From: Stentor coeruleus
Lineage: Eukaryota > Ciliophora > Heterotrichea > Heterotrichida > Stentoridae
Assembly: GCA_001970955.1 (NCBI GenBank)
Contig: MPUH01000090.1
Location: forward strand, 49,136-113,135
Reading direction: 5' to 3'
DNA length: 64,000 nt
The notes under the pieces are model-generated. The model saw nothing but the letters and a program-made list of their open reading frames with translations. It searched no databases and was not told where the DNA came from. Numbering within the stretch: position 1 is the first letter of the stretch; every line of letters starts with the position of its first letter. Below, piece by piece: positions 48,838 through 59,800 of the stretch. The position numbers were made by a program, and so were the translations under genes.

Positions 48838-49913
48838 ATAAATTTATTAACCTAGGATAATATTTAGATTTTAACTTATCAGGCAACATATTGGAAATTT
48901 GGAGTGGGATTATTTGTTTGAGGTATTCTAAGTCTAATAGGTTTTTGATTAGAATAAAACAAAGGTTAAAACTCTGTTCTTTTGCCCGGTTTATACTATA
49001 CTGAAATAAAATCATCAATTAAATATATTTTTAAATATATAACACGCTGCATAAAAATCAAAAATATTTTTAAACTAGATCTCTACAGAAGTCTTAAAAT
49101 ATATGTATTTGCATATATTTTTCAATTACTTGAAAATAGCTTTTATTATACATAAAATATCATAACTATTATCAAATATATCAGCTTTATTTATTTGGTA
49201 TTAATTATATAACAGTATATTTTGTAATTTTTTTTGATTTAAATAAATTACTTCAAGTTGGATAAAAATTTTCTTATAATACAACAATAGATTAGATTTA
49301 ATTTATATTTTCGATAAGCGAGTTTTGATTTCAAGTTATAAAAAAAAAGAATAAAATTAGGTAAATTATTAGAAAAATGCAAATTAGAAAGAAATCAAAC
49401 TGTAACGATAGAGATAGATGCGTTGATAAATTTAATAAGCATATTAAGAGATTTTGTGAATATAGTTTTTAGGGAGTAGATGCTTTGAAGGCATATTNAT
49501 GCAAATTAGAAAGAAATCAAACTGTAACGATAGAGATAGATGCGTTGATAAATTGAATAAGCATATTAAGAGATTTTGTGAATATAGTTTTTAGGGAGTA
49601 GATGCTTTGAAGGCATATTAAATGATTTATTTCAAAATAGCTTAAGAACCCAAGGGAGGATAATAATATAAGAAATCTTCTTTCTATCAGAATAAAATAA
49701 TTTTAGGTTTTTATAAACCAAATTTTGCAAATTTTGATTTCTATTTTAGAATCAATGCATTTTATTATAAAAATATTTAACAATTCAAAAATTTTGCATA
49801 GTGTTTAACCAAAAAATGCTTTTGAGTGTAAATTAAGATAATTATTTGATACAGATAGTTGGCTTTAAGATGATAAGTCAAACAAGCTTGATTTTAAAAT
49901 TTTAATAATAAAT
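48838..49913. other. Divergent intergenic region, one contig joint
   Basis: AT-rich. A minus-strand frame at 48838-49018 reads protein-like (NLCFILIKNLLDLEYLKQII) but has no start-flank or homology support. A 121-bp overlap is duplicated around the N at 49498. Upstream of 49914 the sequence is G-poor. Confidence 0.45.
49377..49619. repeat. Unmerged contig overlap around N 49498
   Basis: Bases 49377-49497 and 49499-49619 are 121-bp copies beginning atgcaaattagaaagaaatc, differing at one base (aatttaataag against aattgaataag). Confidence 0.93.
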
Positions 49914-52900
49914 ATGATACCAAGGATAATCTTCATACTCCTTTCAATTTTTTTTGAGGTTTACAGTGTGTGCTGCCTTAATTGTATAAGTTACAGTAGT
50001 ACACTATGCACTAGTTGCTCTTCTCCATATAGCTTATACAAGTATACATGTGTTAATCTATGTGGAAAAGGATATAGTTTAGTTGATGGCAAATGTACAA
50101 GTGATGGTACTTCTTTAACTTTAATGAGTACAACATTCTATTCTGAAAAAAATAATGCTAAGACCTCTGTTGGAGAGTTTCAAACAGAAGATGGCTCTCC
50201 ATTCATAAATCCCGGCAATTTTTTGCCAACAATGGATAGAGGGTTTTATTCTGATCAATATTCAAACTTAATTGGAAAAAACACTTATATTCCAACTACT
50301 GATTTTACTTTTAGATTGTATTTTCGTCCCCTTTCTTATGATGGGACTATTTTCCGAGGTGAATATATAGAAGGAAACAATTTTTTAGAAGTAGAAATGG
50401 TATCTGGCTATTTAAAAGCAAATTTACTGACAAAAAAACAAATAGATAGTCAGTTTTCAGTTATACAAACAACAAATAATTATGCAAATCGATCAGATGG
50501 TAAATGGTTTAATGCTCTTATTGAAGTTTGGCAGCAGAATGAAATTACTGTGAGCTTAAAAATCAAACTTAATGAAGGGACACAAACAACAACAGTGACT
50601 GGTAATGAAATTTATATAAGCCAAATAAGTCGCTGGGTCCTTGGCGATCCAAACAAACTTACAACTTTAGCTGGGTTTTATTATTATCTTACAACAACAA
50701 ATAAAGTATCAATGTCTCAACTATCAGAATATAGTCTTAATACTTGTGATAATAATTATTTCAAAGATAGTGTCGGTAATTGTGTTTTTTGTGGGGTAAA
50801 CTGTGATCCAAGAGTAACATGCATTGATAGTTCAACATGTTCACAGTGTTTATATGTTCAATGCAACTCTTGTGATGGTTATGTTATGAATACTTGTGAT
50901 TATTGTACAAATGGTGTACCTGCGCCTGTTTGCTGTGGATTTCTTTGTAGAGATTGCAATTCTATAGATACATGTAATTCTTGTTCTATAGGGATGCATA
51001 TGTATTTAGGAGTTTGCTTGTATTTTGCCCCTGATGGTGGTGATACACCTTTAACGAATCCAATTCTTGAAGTGAACTTTGATGTACCTTTTATTGGATC
51101 TTATGGAATACTTCGTACAGGAGCATATTCTACTCAATATCATATATTTGGTAATCCAGAAAAATATGACCCAATACCAAGTAAAAATAGAGGTTTATAT
51201 TTCAATGGAACATCTTATTTGAAATCTTCAACAAATTATTATTTTCCTCATGTTTTCTCTATCGCGCTTCTTGTAAAGCCAGGACAAGATGCTAGTTCGA
51301 ATATGGTTTATATAAGTGGTGCATTTGTTGGTCAAGATTCTCATTCATTAATGGCAGCTATGATACAAGAAGATGATGGTTCTTTAATAGCTTATTTTTC
51401 GAATCAATATCCTGCATTTACTGATTGGAGATTTTTATCATATAGTGCATTTTATACATATCCAGATACAACTTTAGTCGCTTATGTTAATAATATAGAA
51501 ATTATGAGGTTTACAGCTAAGGGTGTACTGAGACCTAATACTGGGAATATTTATATTGGTTCATCATCACCAGTATTGACTTCTTCAAATGTAGCTTTTA
51601 TAGGATTTATTTATAGTTTTTATTGTTGGAATTATCCTATCACTGACTTTTCTGCTAAGTCTAGTTTTACTATATGCTCAACTGCAGATGAGCAAGGGTG
51701 CATTTATAATATAGGCATCAATGAGTTTTTTAACGAAACAGGAGTATATAACTGTTTAAGTACTTGTAAATATGGATGTGTTCAAGGTATCAACTGCAAT
51801 ATTTGCTTTAGTCTTTTGTGTAGTATCTGTCCATATTTTGATGACAATTGCAGTCAATGTATTCAAAACGCAATTTTAACTTTAGGAAAATGCAGCTGTA
51901 TTTCAAACAGATATCAATTATACGATTCATGTGAAATTTGTCATCCATTATGCAGTGAATGTATTTCAGGTTACAAAAATGGTTGTACATCTTGTTCAAA
52001 TACTATCCATTATCTAGCAGATGGGATTTGTATGGCTCAATGTCCTAATGGTTATATCATATCAGGGTCAGTTTGTATTAAAAGCACTTCTGAGATATTA
52101 AGCTTAAAGTTATATAATCAAGAAGTATATTCAACAATAAATGGATTATTTATAGGGAATAGTATATCAAGTTCTATAGATATTAATGACCCACTTCCAT
52201 ATCAAAATAGAGGATATTATTTTATTCCATCTAATTATATTTTTGGTACTCAAGTTATGTTTTATGCTACTTTTTCTATTGGATTATGGGCTAAGATTTA
52301 TAGTTTAGGTACAATTTTAACGTATGGAGGATCGATTATTGTTGAATCTGATGATAGTTTTGTTTATATGAATATTATGCTAGATAATGGAAATATTGCA
52401 GTTGTTTCTTGCTCTTATTCTAGGCTGTGGATGTATTTTTATATTGAAAATAATGTTTTAAGTGATGGGAATTCAGAACTTAAGATGTATGCTAATAGTT
52501 TACTTTCAGGAAATATTTTAAGCAGCGATTTTCAAAGTTGGAGTAGTGGACCTTTAGAATTAGTCCTCGGATCTAAGAATACAAATGGATTCACAGGATT
52601 TATATGGAGCCTTGACATTCACAGTACAACAAACAAGCTCTATGATTTCTACACATCATCAGGCTGTATTGGAAACTGCCTATCTTGTCCCGAAATCCTA
52701 ACCTGTCCTTCAGAATGCGATTTTGGATATCCTCCAATCTGCACAATAACATGTGGAGAAGGTTGTTTTGAATGTATAACATCAACTAATTGTATATCAT
52801 GTTACCCATCAGCAATATTATCATCTGGATTATGTATATGTCCTGATCGATATTCATGGAATTCAACAACTAATTCTTGTTTATTTAACTGTTTTGATAC

Positions 52901-55844
52901 TTGTAATTCTTGTAACAACATAAATTTCGATGGTTGTACAAGTTGTAAAAGTCCATTTAATATGCAAGAAAATGTCTGTGTTATATGTAGTTTAGGGTAT
53001 AAAACTGAGAATACAGTATGTGTGTTAGAAAAAGAGTTGATATTTGATATAGTTTTTGATTCAATTTCAGGGATGGTAATAGATTCTGCATCAGGTTTTG
53101 AAGGAATTACTGGGAAATCAAAGTCTTTTTACCCAGATTACGATATTAACGACCCTATATATGCTTTTTTTAACAGAGGTTATTATTTTGATGAAGTTTC
53201 TTCATATGTTGTTTTTAAAAATATACCCAATCTGTTTTCCCCTGTGTTTACTTTTGAAGCATGGATTATGGCTGATGATTATACAGGGACTTTATTCACA
53301 AAGCAAGACTCAGAAAACTATTCTCAAACTTTTACTGTGTATTTTGAAAATTCAGATCTGAAACTATCTTTAAACATAATCCCATTTGGGGTAATGATTT
53401 TACCATTACTCACAAAACCAATATCCCAAGAATGGAACTATATCAAAATCACATGTAAATCTCTTGGAAAAGCTGATTTCAGTATTTCTATTTCACTTAA
53501 TTCTCATGATTTACTATACACAACAACTTTATCTAAATCATATATTTCAGATATAGAAAACTCATCAATAACCTTAGGAGCACTTTTAACCCAACAAGGA
53601 TATAAGAATTATTATAAAGGGTTTATATGGAGAATTACTATAACATCAACATTAAAAAATAAAAATTTTATAAACTCCTGCTTAGATGACTGTCTTTCAT
53701 GTGATGAAAATCTACAATGTCTACCAAATTGTAATATTAACAATTATTGGTTAGGAGGAAAATACAATAATTGTACTTTATGTAATAAAAAATGTAATAA
53801 AGGATGTAGAGACTCAAGAGAAAACTGTAGTTTATGTAATGATTTACTATGTGAAACATGCTCAGATTTAAATTATTGCCAAAAATGTGTTGATGGTGCT
53901 GAACTTACCCTTTCTCAAACTTGTAATTGTTATTCTAATCATACAATTCATTATGATTATTGTGAATTATGCCCTTTAGGCTATGTTGTTATTAATAATA
54001 TTTGTTCTCCATGTAAAGCTCTTTGTCTATCTTGTGATACTTTTACATGTTTATTATGTACTGAGCATAGTAGTTTACAAGGAAATAATTGTGTATGTGA
54101 CCTTGGGTATTCAGGTGATGAGAATTGTACAAAAGTTTTTTTTGATGTCACATGCTCAGCTTCACAGTCACAAATTTTATACATCGATTTTTCTGATAAA
54201 TTAAACAACAGCTTAGTTGAAGATGATATAAAAATTGTGGTCCAAGGTAAAAATGTGAACTTTTTGTTGTCTAAATACTCTGAGACCAGATTTGCTTTGG
54301 ATTTAGAATTGTATTTTGATGTTAAAGATGGAACAGTAGGGATTGTTTATATACTCCAGGAAGTTGTATCAGTACACAATGGGTATATGAATAATATAAC
54401 ATTGAATTGCACACTTTATGGGTTTAAGTATAGTACTAAAAATATATTGATTGAAGAATATAAAGCATTTGCTATGTCTATATCAGAAATATGTATCTAT
54501 ATAACATCATCTGCAACTATTATAAACCCAACCCCAGCATCATTATGGTCATTTGTAAATACAATCCAAATGCTTATTTTTATCTATCTCGCTGAAATAC
54601 CTTTTTCTGATCGTTTTAGTGGGTTTCTTTTAGGTTTAAGGAAATATCAGATTTTCCCTAATTTCTTTCAATATATGAATCTAGCACATGGGTCTACAAA
54701 TGATTTAACCCGGGCTAATAAACTAGGTTTTACATCAAATTCAGTTCTTGTGAATATAGGCAAGTGGATTTCTTGCTTTTTGTTTTTCATATTTCTTTAT
54801 TTTTGTATGAAAAACTTATATAGGCTATTAGAAAAAACGAAATATCAAAAATCGTTTATATCAAAAATACTGTTAGAAAAAATTAAAAACTATCATTATG
54901 GGTTTTTTCTTAGGTTTTGGATTCAAGCTTATATAGAAGTTTATGTTTCTTGTATTATTGGTTTTATATGTAGTGATTTGAATAAAGTTGATGAAGCTTT
55001 GAATTTTTATTTAGCATTGTTGCTTGGGGTATGTTTTATATAGATTGTTATTATTTTAACACCTTTTGTAAGTTATTACTTGGGATTGAAGAAAAAAAAT
55101 CAAGGTAAAAATGAGGTACGAACTGAAATGCAAGTCTGGGCTTCGTTGTTTTATGAGTTTAAAAATGACTCTAAAGCTGCTTCTTCGCAGTTTTATACAG
55201 TGTTTTTTTTAAGGCGAGGTGTATTTGTTACGATTTTGTTTTTATTAAAAAGTGTACCTATTATCCAAATATGTCTTTGTGAGATTTTGATGATTAGTGT
55301 AAGGTTTATGCAGATGCTTTTTTTTATTTTAACAAAAAAACCCTTTAATGAAAACGCTTTGAATATTGCAAATTGTGTGTCTGAGCTAGGCCTTGCTGTT
55401 ATAGTTTTGCTTATTGGGGTGTTTTTATTTGACCTTAAAGAGCATACTCAAGACCAATTAGATTTCGTTCTTATTATTTTGGTTAATATTGTCGTTAGCT
55501 CACAGCTTTTAGCATCGATTTACATTTGTGGCAAAGTTCTGTTGATGAAATATAAAAATTGGAAACATAACAAAATTAGAGCAGAAAATGATGAAAAAGA
55601 AGCTAAAATTTTTATGCAGAACTTAGAAGTAAAGAAAGATTTATTAACAGTAGAAATGTATTCAAAGAAAACCAAAATCAATGTTACACCAATTGAATCA
55701 TGTGAAAATAGCATTTCCGGTGAAAAAATGTTTCTTACACCAATTGAATCATGTGAAAATAGCATTTCAGGTGAAAAAATGTTTCTTACACCAATAAGTA
55801 GTGTTTCGATTGAAGATACTATAAAAAACTTTAATCTTAAATAG
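49914..55844 (+). CDS. Giant secreted/multipass protein with LamG-like and Cys-rich domains (gene 1 of pair)
   Basis: Spliced: exons 49914-55028, 55044-55298 and 55314-55844, giving 1966 residues. An N-terminal signal peptide (MIPRIIFILLSIFFEVYS) is followed by alternating LamG/ConA-like beta-sandwich units (about residues 40-270, 380-580, 725-910, 1040-1230, each with a DP..NRGxYF-type lead such as DPIPSKNRGLYFNG) and Cys-rich furin/EGF-like segments. Residues about 1230-1450 are Cys-rich, then comes a multipass C-terminal region (about 1500-1930) of seven or eight membrane segments, starting near ASLWSFVNTIQMLIFIYLAE. The layout is a large surface receptor or adhesin; its function is unknown. 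The last exon holds a 17-residue tandem repeat. The tandem neighbour at 56818 shares signal peptide, one LamG-like unit, Cys-rich region, membrane region and both intron positions. The stop is TAG. Confidence 0.82.
55029..55043 (+). other. 15-nt intron (gtatgttttatatag)
   Basis: Between codons of gene 1 (phase 0). Retaining it gives a TAG stop (TGT TTT ATA TAG). Removing it joins the frame to 55044, restoring the membrane region (IVIILTPFVSYYL). Length 15 and GT...AG ends match heterotrich introns, and the gene 2 homologue has an intron at the same place. Confidence 0.93.
55299..55313 (+). other. 15-nt intron without a stop (gtaaggtttatgcag)
   Basis: This stretch stays in frame (VRFMQ) and so hides from ORF finding. 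In gene 2 the same position has a clear intron (gtaagttttatttag). Removing it gives ILMIS joined to MLFFILTKKPF, matching ILMLT joined to MFFYVTTMKPF in the other gene, so I infer it is spliced out. Phase 0. Confidence 0.85.
55686..55787 (+). repeat. In-frame tandem duplication, 2 x 51 bp
   Basis: The 17-residue unit TPIESCENSISGEKMFL is repeated (one base differs), with a partial third TPI. It lies in the cytosolic tail of gene 1, near the stop codon. Confidence 0.88.
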
Positions 55845-56817
55845 AAAAACATCATAATAAAAAACTTTATATTGATATCATCACTAAAAATATAATCATT
55901 TGCTATTCGAAATTCCTTGGGAAGATTTTCTTAGTTCATAATATAATTCAAATCATTACATCACAGACTTCTGATGCAATTAAAAGGGTCATACAAAATC
56001 TCTGAAAGCTAAATGCTTCAATTGCAATTATATTAATCTTAACACTACCCAAAAAAAAATTTTACGTCATCGAAAACCTAATACAAAATATTATGTCAAT
56101 TTACAACAACTAAATCCAACAAAGTATTCAAAAATCCTTAAACTATTCGCAATACCCATAAAAATTTATCAAACAAAAAAATCTCAAATCCTAATTATAT
56201 TCATAATCCCCTTAAAACTTTATAGAAATCTTTAACTTCTCAAAACAATTTTTATTATTCATGCTAAGTGTATGGNTCACAGACTTCTGATGCAATTAAA
56301 AGGGTCATACAAAATCTCTGAAAGCTAAATGCTTCAATTGTAATTATATTAATCTTAACACTACCCAAAAAAAAATTTTACGTCATCGAAAACCTAATAC
56401 AAAATATTATGCCAATTTACAACAACTAAACCTAACAAAGTATTCAAAAATCCTTAAACTATTCGCAATACCCATAAAAATTTATCAAACAAAAAAATCT
56501 CAAATCCTAATTATATTCATAATCCCTTAAAACTTTATAGAAATCTTTAACTTCTCAAAACAATTTTTATTATTCATACTAAGTGTATGCATTTTAAAAA
56601 TTAGAGTATATAAATATACAAATATTACAAAGTTAATCTGATGTATTTAACTACTTTTATATATTAAATTATCTTTATAATAATAAAAACTATTTGATTT
56701 CCTTTGTCGCTAGGTTCCAATCCTCTCTCAACACCTTTAAATATTTGCATCTTACTAAATACTTTCTAAATTTGAATTTCATTCTAATATTATGTTAAAT
56801 ATATAAATATAATTATA
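55845..56817. other. Intergenic region between tandem giant genes, one contig joint
   Basis: A 315-bp duplicated overlap around the N at 56276 makes up most of it; the true spacer is about 660 bp. From about 56590 the sequence is AT-rich, with a short GC-richer stretch near 56705-56745. No gene is seen. Confidence 0.5.
55961..56589. repeat. Unmerged contig overlap around N 56276, with differences
   Basis: Bases 55961-56275 and 56277-56589 are direct copies of about 315 bp beginning tcacagacttctgatgcaat. They differ at several bases (for example gcaattat/gtaattat, atgtcaat/atgccaat, ccccttaa/cccttaa), suggesting two haplotypes at one locus rather than two loci. Confidence 0.9.
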
Positions 56818-59800
56818 ATGATATGGCTATTCATAAGCATAAAAATCGCATATTCCCAACTTCCTCATTGTACAGTTTATAGTGGGTTAAGTTGTTCAGC
56901 CTGTGATACTGGATATTGTTTAATAGATGATGTTTGTGTCATTCTCCCAACTGGATATTCTATATCAGGAGATTACTGTTCTCTAAACACAGACTTGGTT
57001 TTCAATCTTGCATTAGGCAAATATGATGGAACAATACAAGAATCAGCTTTAAATTTACAAGGAATTACAGGAAACAATCAAAAATTCTACCCATATTATG
57101 ACACAAATGACCCTTATATAGGAACTTATGATCGTGGGTATTATTTTAATGGGGTATCTTCGTATATATCATTTCCAAATACTAATTTTATCCTTGCACC
57201 CAATTTCAAATTTGGTGTATTTTTTTATCCTATTAGTTTTGGGGGTGTTTTATTGACAAAACAAAACCCAACAACTGTTCAAGAGTATTTTACATTTTAT
57301 GTTACTTTGGATATTGGAGATTTTGCATGGTCTTTTAATACTCCATATGGGTTTATGGATTGGCCTACTAATGGGTATGTTACTGGTATTGGTGGGTGGA
57401 TTTATATTGAGTTTGCTTCTTCTTATTCTAGTTCGAGAATGTATAATTATGAGGAATCTTATTTTGGTGATGTTATAACTAATTCAGGAGGTCCGGATGA
57501 GTATATTGATGATACATCTGATCTTTCAACACTTTTTATAGGAGCTAAGAAAATGCCGGATGGAAGTTTTTCAGGCTTTTTTAAAGGGTTTATTTATTCT
57601 ATGGATTTATATAACAGTTATCATGCTACAGGGTTTTTAGGCACATGTGATCCTGGATGCTATTATTGCAAGCCTGATCAAAGCTGTATTACTGATTGTA
57701 CTATTGATAAGTATTGGACTGGACCTGGGATTAGTGATTGTGCTAATTGTCCTGCACAATGCACTAAAGGTTGTAGATCTGGTACATCAACATGTAGTAT
57801 TTGTGATGATATTCATTGTAATGATTGCGATAATATAGCTGTGTGTTTAGGGTGTATAGATGGAGCTGATTTTGTTGCAGGAGTTTGTACATGTTTATCT
57901 AATTATGTTGAAAGTGGACTTGAATGTATATATTGTAATGGGTATGTATTAGCTAATGTTTGCTTTCCTTGTGGATATTATTGCTCAACTTGCACATCTT
58001 CTGCTTGCACAACTTGTAGTGTTGCCCATAGTAGTCCTTCTACAGGTGTTGATTGCGCTTGCGACTCTGGATATACTGATTCTGGAACTACTTGTGATTT
58101 ATGTAATGGCTATGTTTCATCTAATATATGCTATCCTTGTGGACACTTTTGTTCTGCTTGCACATCTTCAGCTTGTACAACTTGCAGTGTTACTCATAGT
58201 AGTCCTTCTACAGGTGTTGATTGTGCTTGTGATTCTGGATATACTGATTCTGGAACTACTTGTGATTTATGTAATGGTTATGTTTCATCTAATATATGCT
58301 ATCCTTGTGGACACTTTTGTTCTGCTTGCACATCTTCAGCTTGTACAACTTGCAGTGTTACTCATAGTAGTCCTTCTACAGGTGTTGATTGCGCTTGTAA
58401 CTCTGGATATACTGACTCTGGAACTACTTGTGATTTATGTAATGGTTATGTTACTTCTAATACATGCAATCCTTGTGGACACTTTTGTTCAGCTTGTACA
58501 TCTTCAGCATGTACAACTTGTAGTGTTGCCCACAGTAGTCCTTCTGCAGGTGTTGATTGCGCTTGTGATTCTGGATATACAGACTCTGGAACTACTTGTG
58601 ATTTATGCAATGGCTACATTACTTCTAATACATGCAACCCTTGTGGGTACTATTGTTCATCATGCACATCTTCAGCTTGTACAACTTGTAGTGTTGCCCA
58701 TAGTAGTCCTTCTACAGGTGTTAATTGTGCTTGTGATTCTGGATATACTGACTCTGGAACTACTTGTGATTTATGTAATGGTTATGTTACATCTAATACA
58801 TGCAATCCTTGTGGACACTTTTGCTCAACTTGTACATCTTTAGCTTGTACGGCTTGCAGTGTTACTCATAGTAGTCCTTCTACAGGTGTTGATTGTGCTT
58901 GTGATTCTGGATATGCTGATTCAGGTACAACTTGTGACCCTTGTGGACATTTATGCTCAGTTTGTACTACTTCCGCTTGTACAACTTGTAGTGTAGCTCA
59001 TAGTAGCCCTTCAACAGGTGTTGATTGTGCTTGTGACTCTGGTTATATTGACTCTGGAACTACATGCGATTTATGCAACGGTTATGTTTCATCTAATATA
59101 TGTTATCCTTGTGGGCACTACTGCTCAGCATGTACATCTTCAGCTTGTACAACTTGTAGTGTTTTAAATAGTAGTCCATCTACAGGTGTTGATTGTGCAT
59201 GTAGTTCTGGATACACCGACTCTGGAACTACTTGCGATTTATGTAATGGTTATATTATTTCTAATGTATGCTATCCTTGTGGGCACTTTTGCTCAACTTG
59301 TACATCTTCAACTTGCACAGCATGTAATGTTGCTCATAGTAGTCCTTCTACAGGTGTTAATTGTGCTTGTGATTCTGGCTATGCTGATTCAGGTACAACT
59401 TGTGATCCTTGTGGGCATTTTTGTTCAGTATGTACAACTTCAGCTTGTACAACATGCAGTGTTTCTCATAGCAGTCCTTCTACAGGTGTTGATTGTGCAT
59501 GCAATTCTGGATATGCTGACTCAGGTACTTCTTGTGACCCTTGTGGACATTTTTGTTCAGTTTGTACTACTTCCGCTTGTACAACTTGTAGTGTTACTAA
59601 TAGTAGCCCTTCTTCAGGTGTTGATTGTGCTTGTAATTCTGGGTATACTGATTCTGGATCTTCTTGTGTTTTTTGTAATGGATATATAACTACTAATGCA
59701 TGCTATCCTTGTGGGCATTTTTGTTCAGCTTGTACATCTTCTGCCTGCACAACTTGTAGTGTAAGTCATAGTAGTTCTTCTACAGGTGTTGATTGTGCTT

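Noticed and set aside
48838-49018. Upstream part of an 88-codon minus-strand frame overlapping the SDS22-type LRR start
   Set aside because: It is out of frame with the LRR gene and no 15- or 16-nt intron links them.
56713-56723. ggttccaatcc resembling a tRNA T-loop
   Set aside because: The bases beyond the inner three pairs do not form a T-arm, and upstream sequence is AT-rich with no anticodon or D-arm. No tRNA.
55844-56818. Giant genes 1 and 2 as a single gene
   Set aside because: Gene 1 ends with a proper stop after its own tail, and gene 2 has its own signal peptide after a spacer. They are separate.
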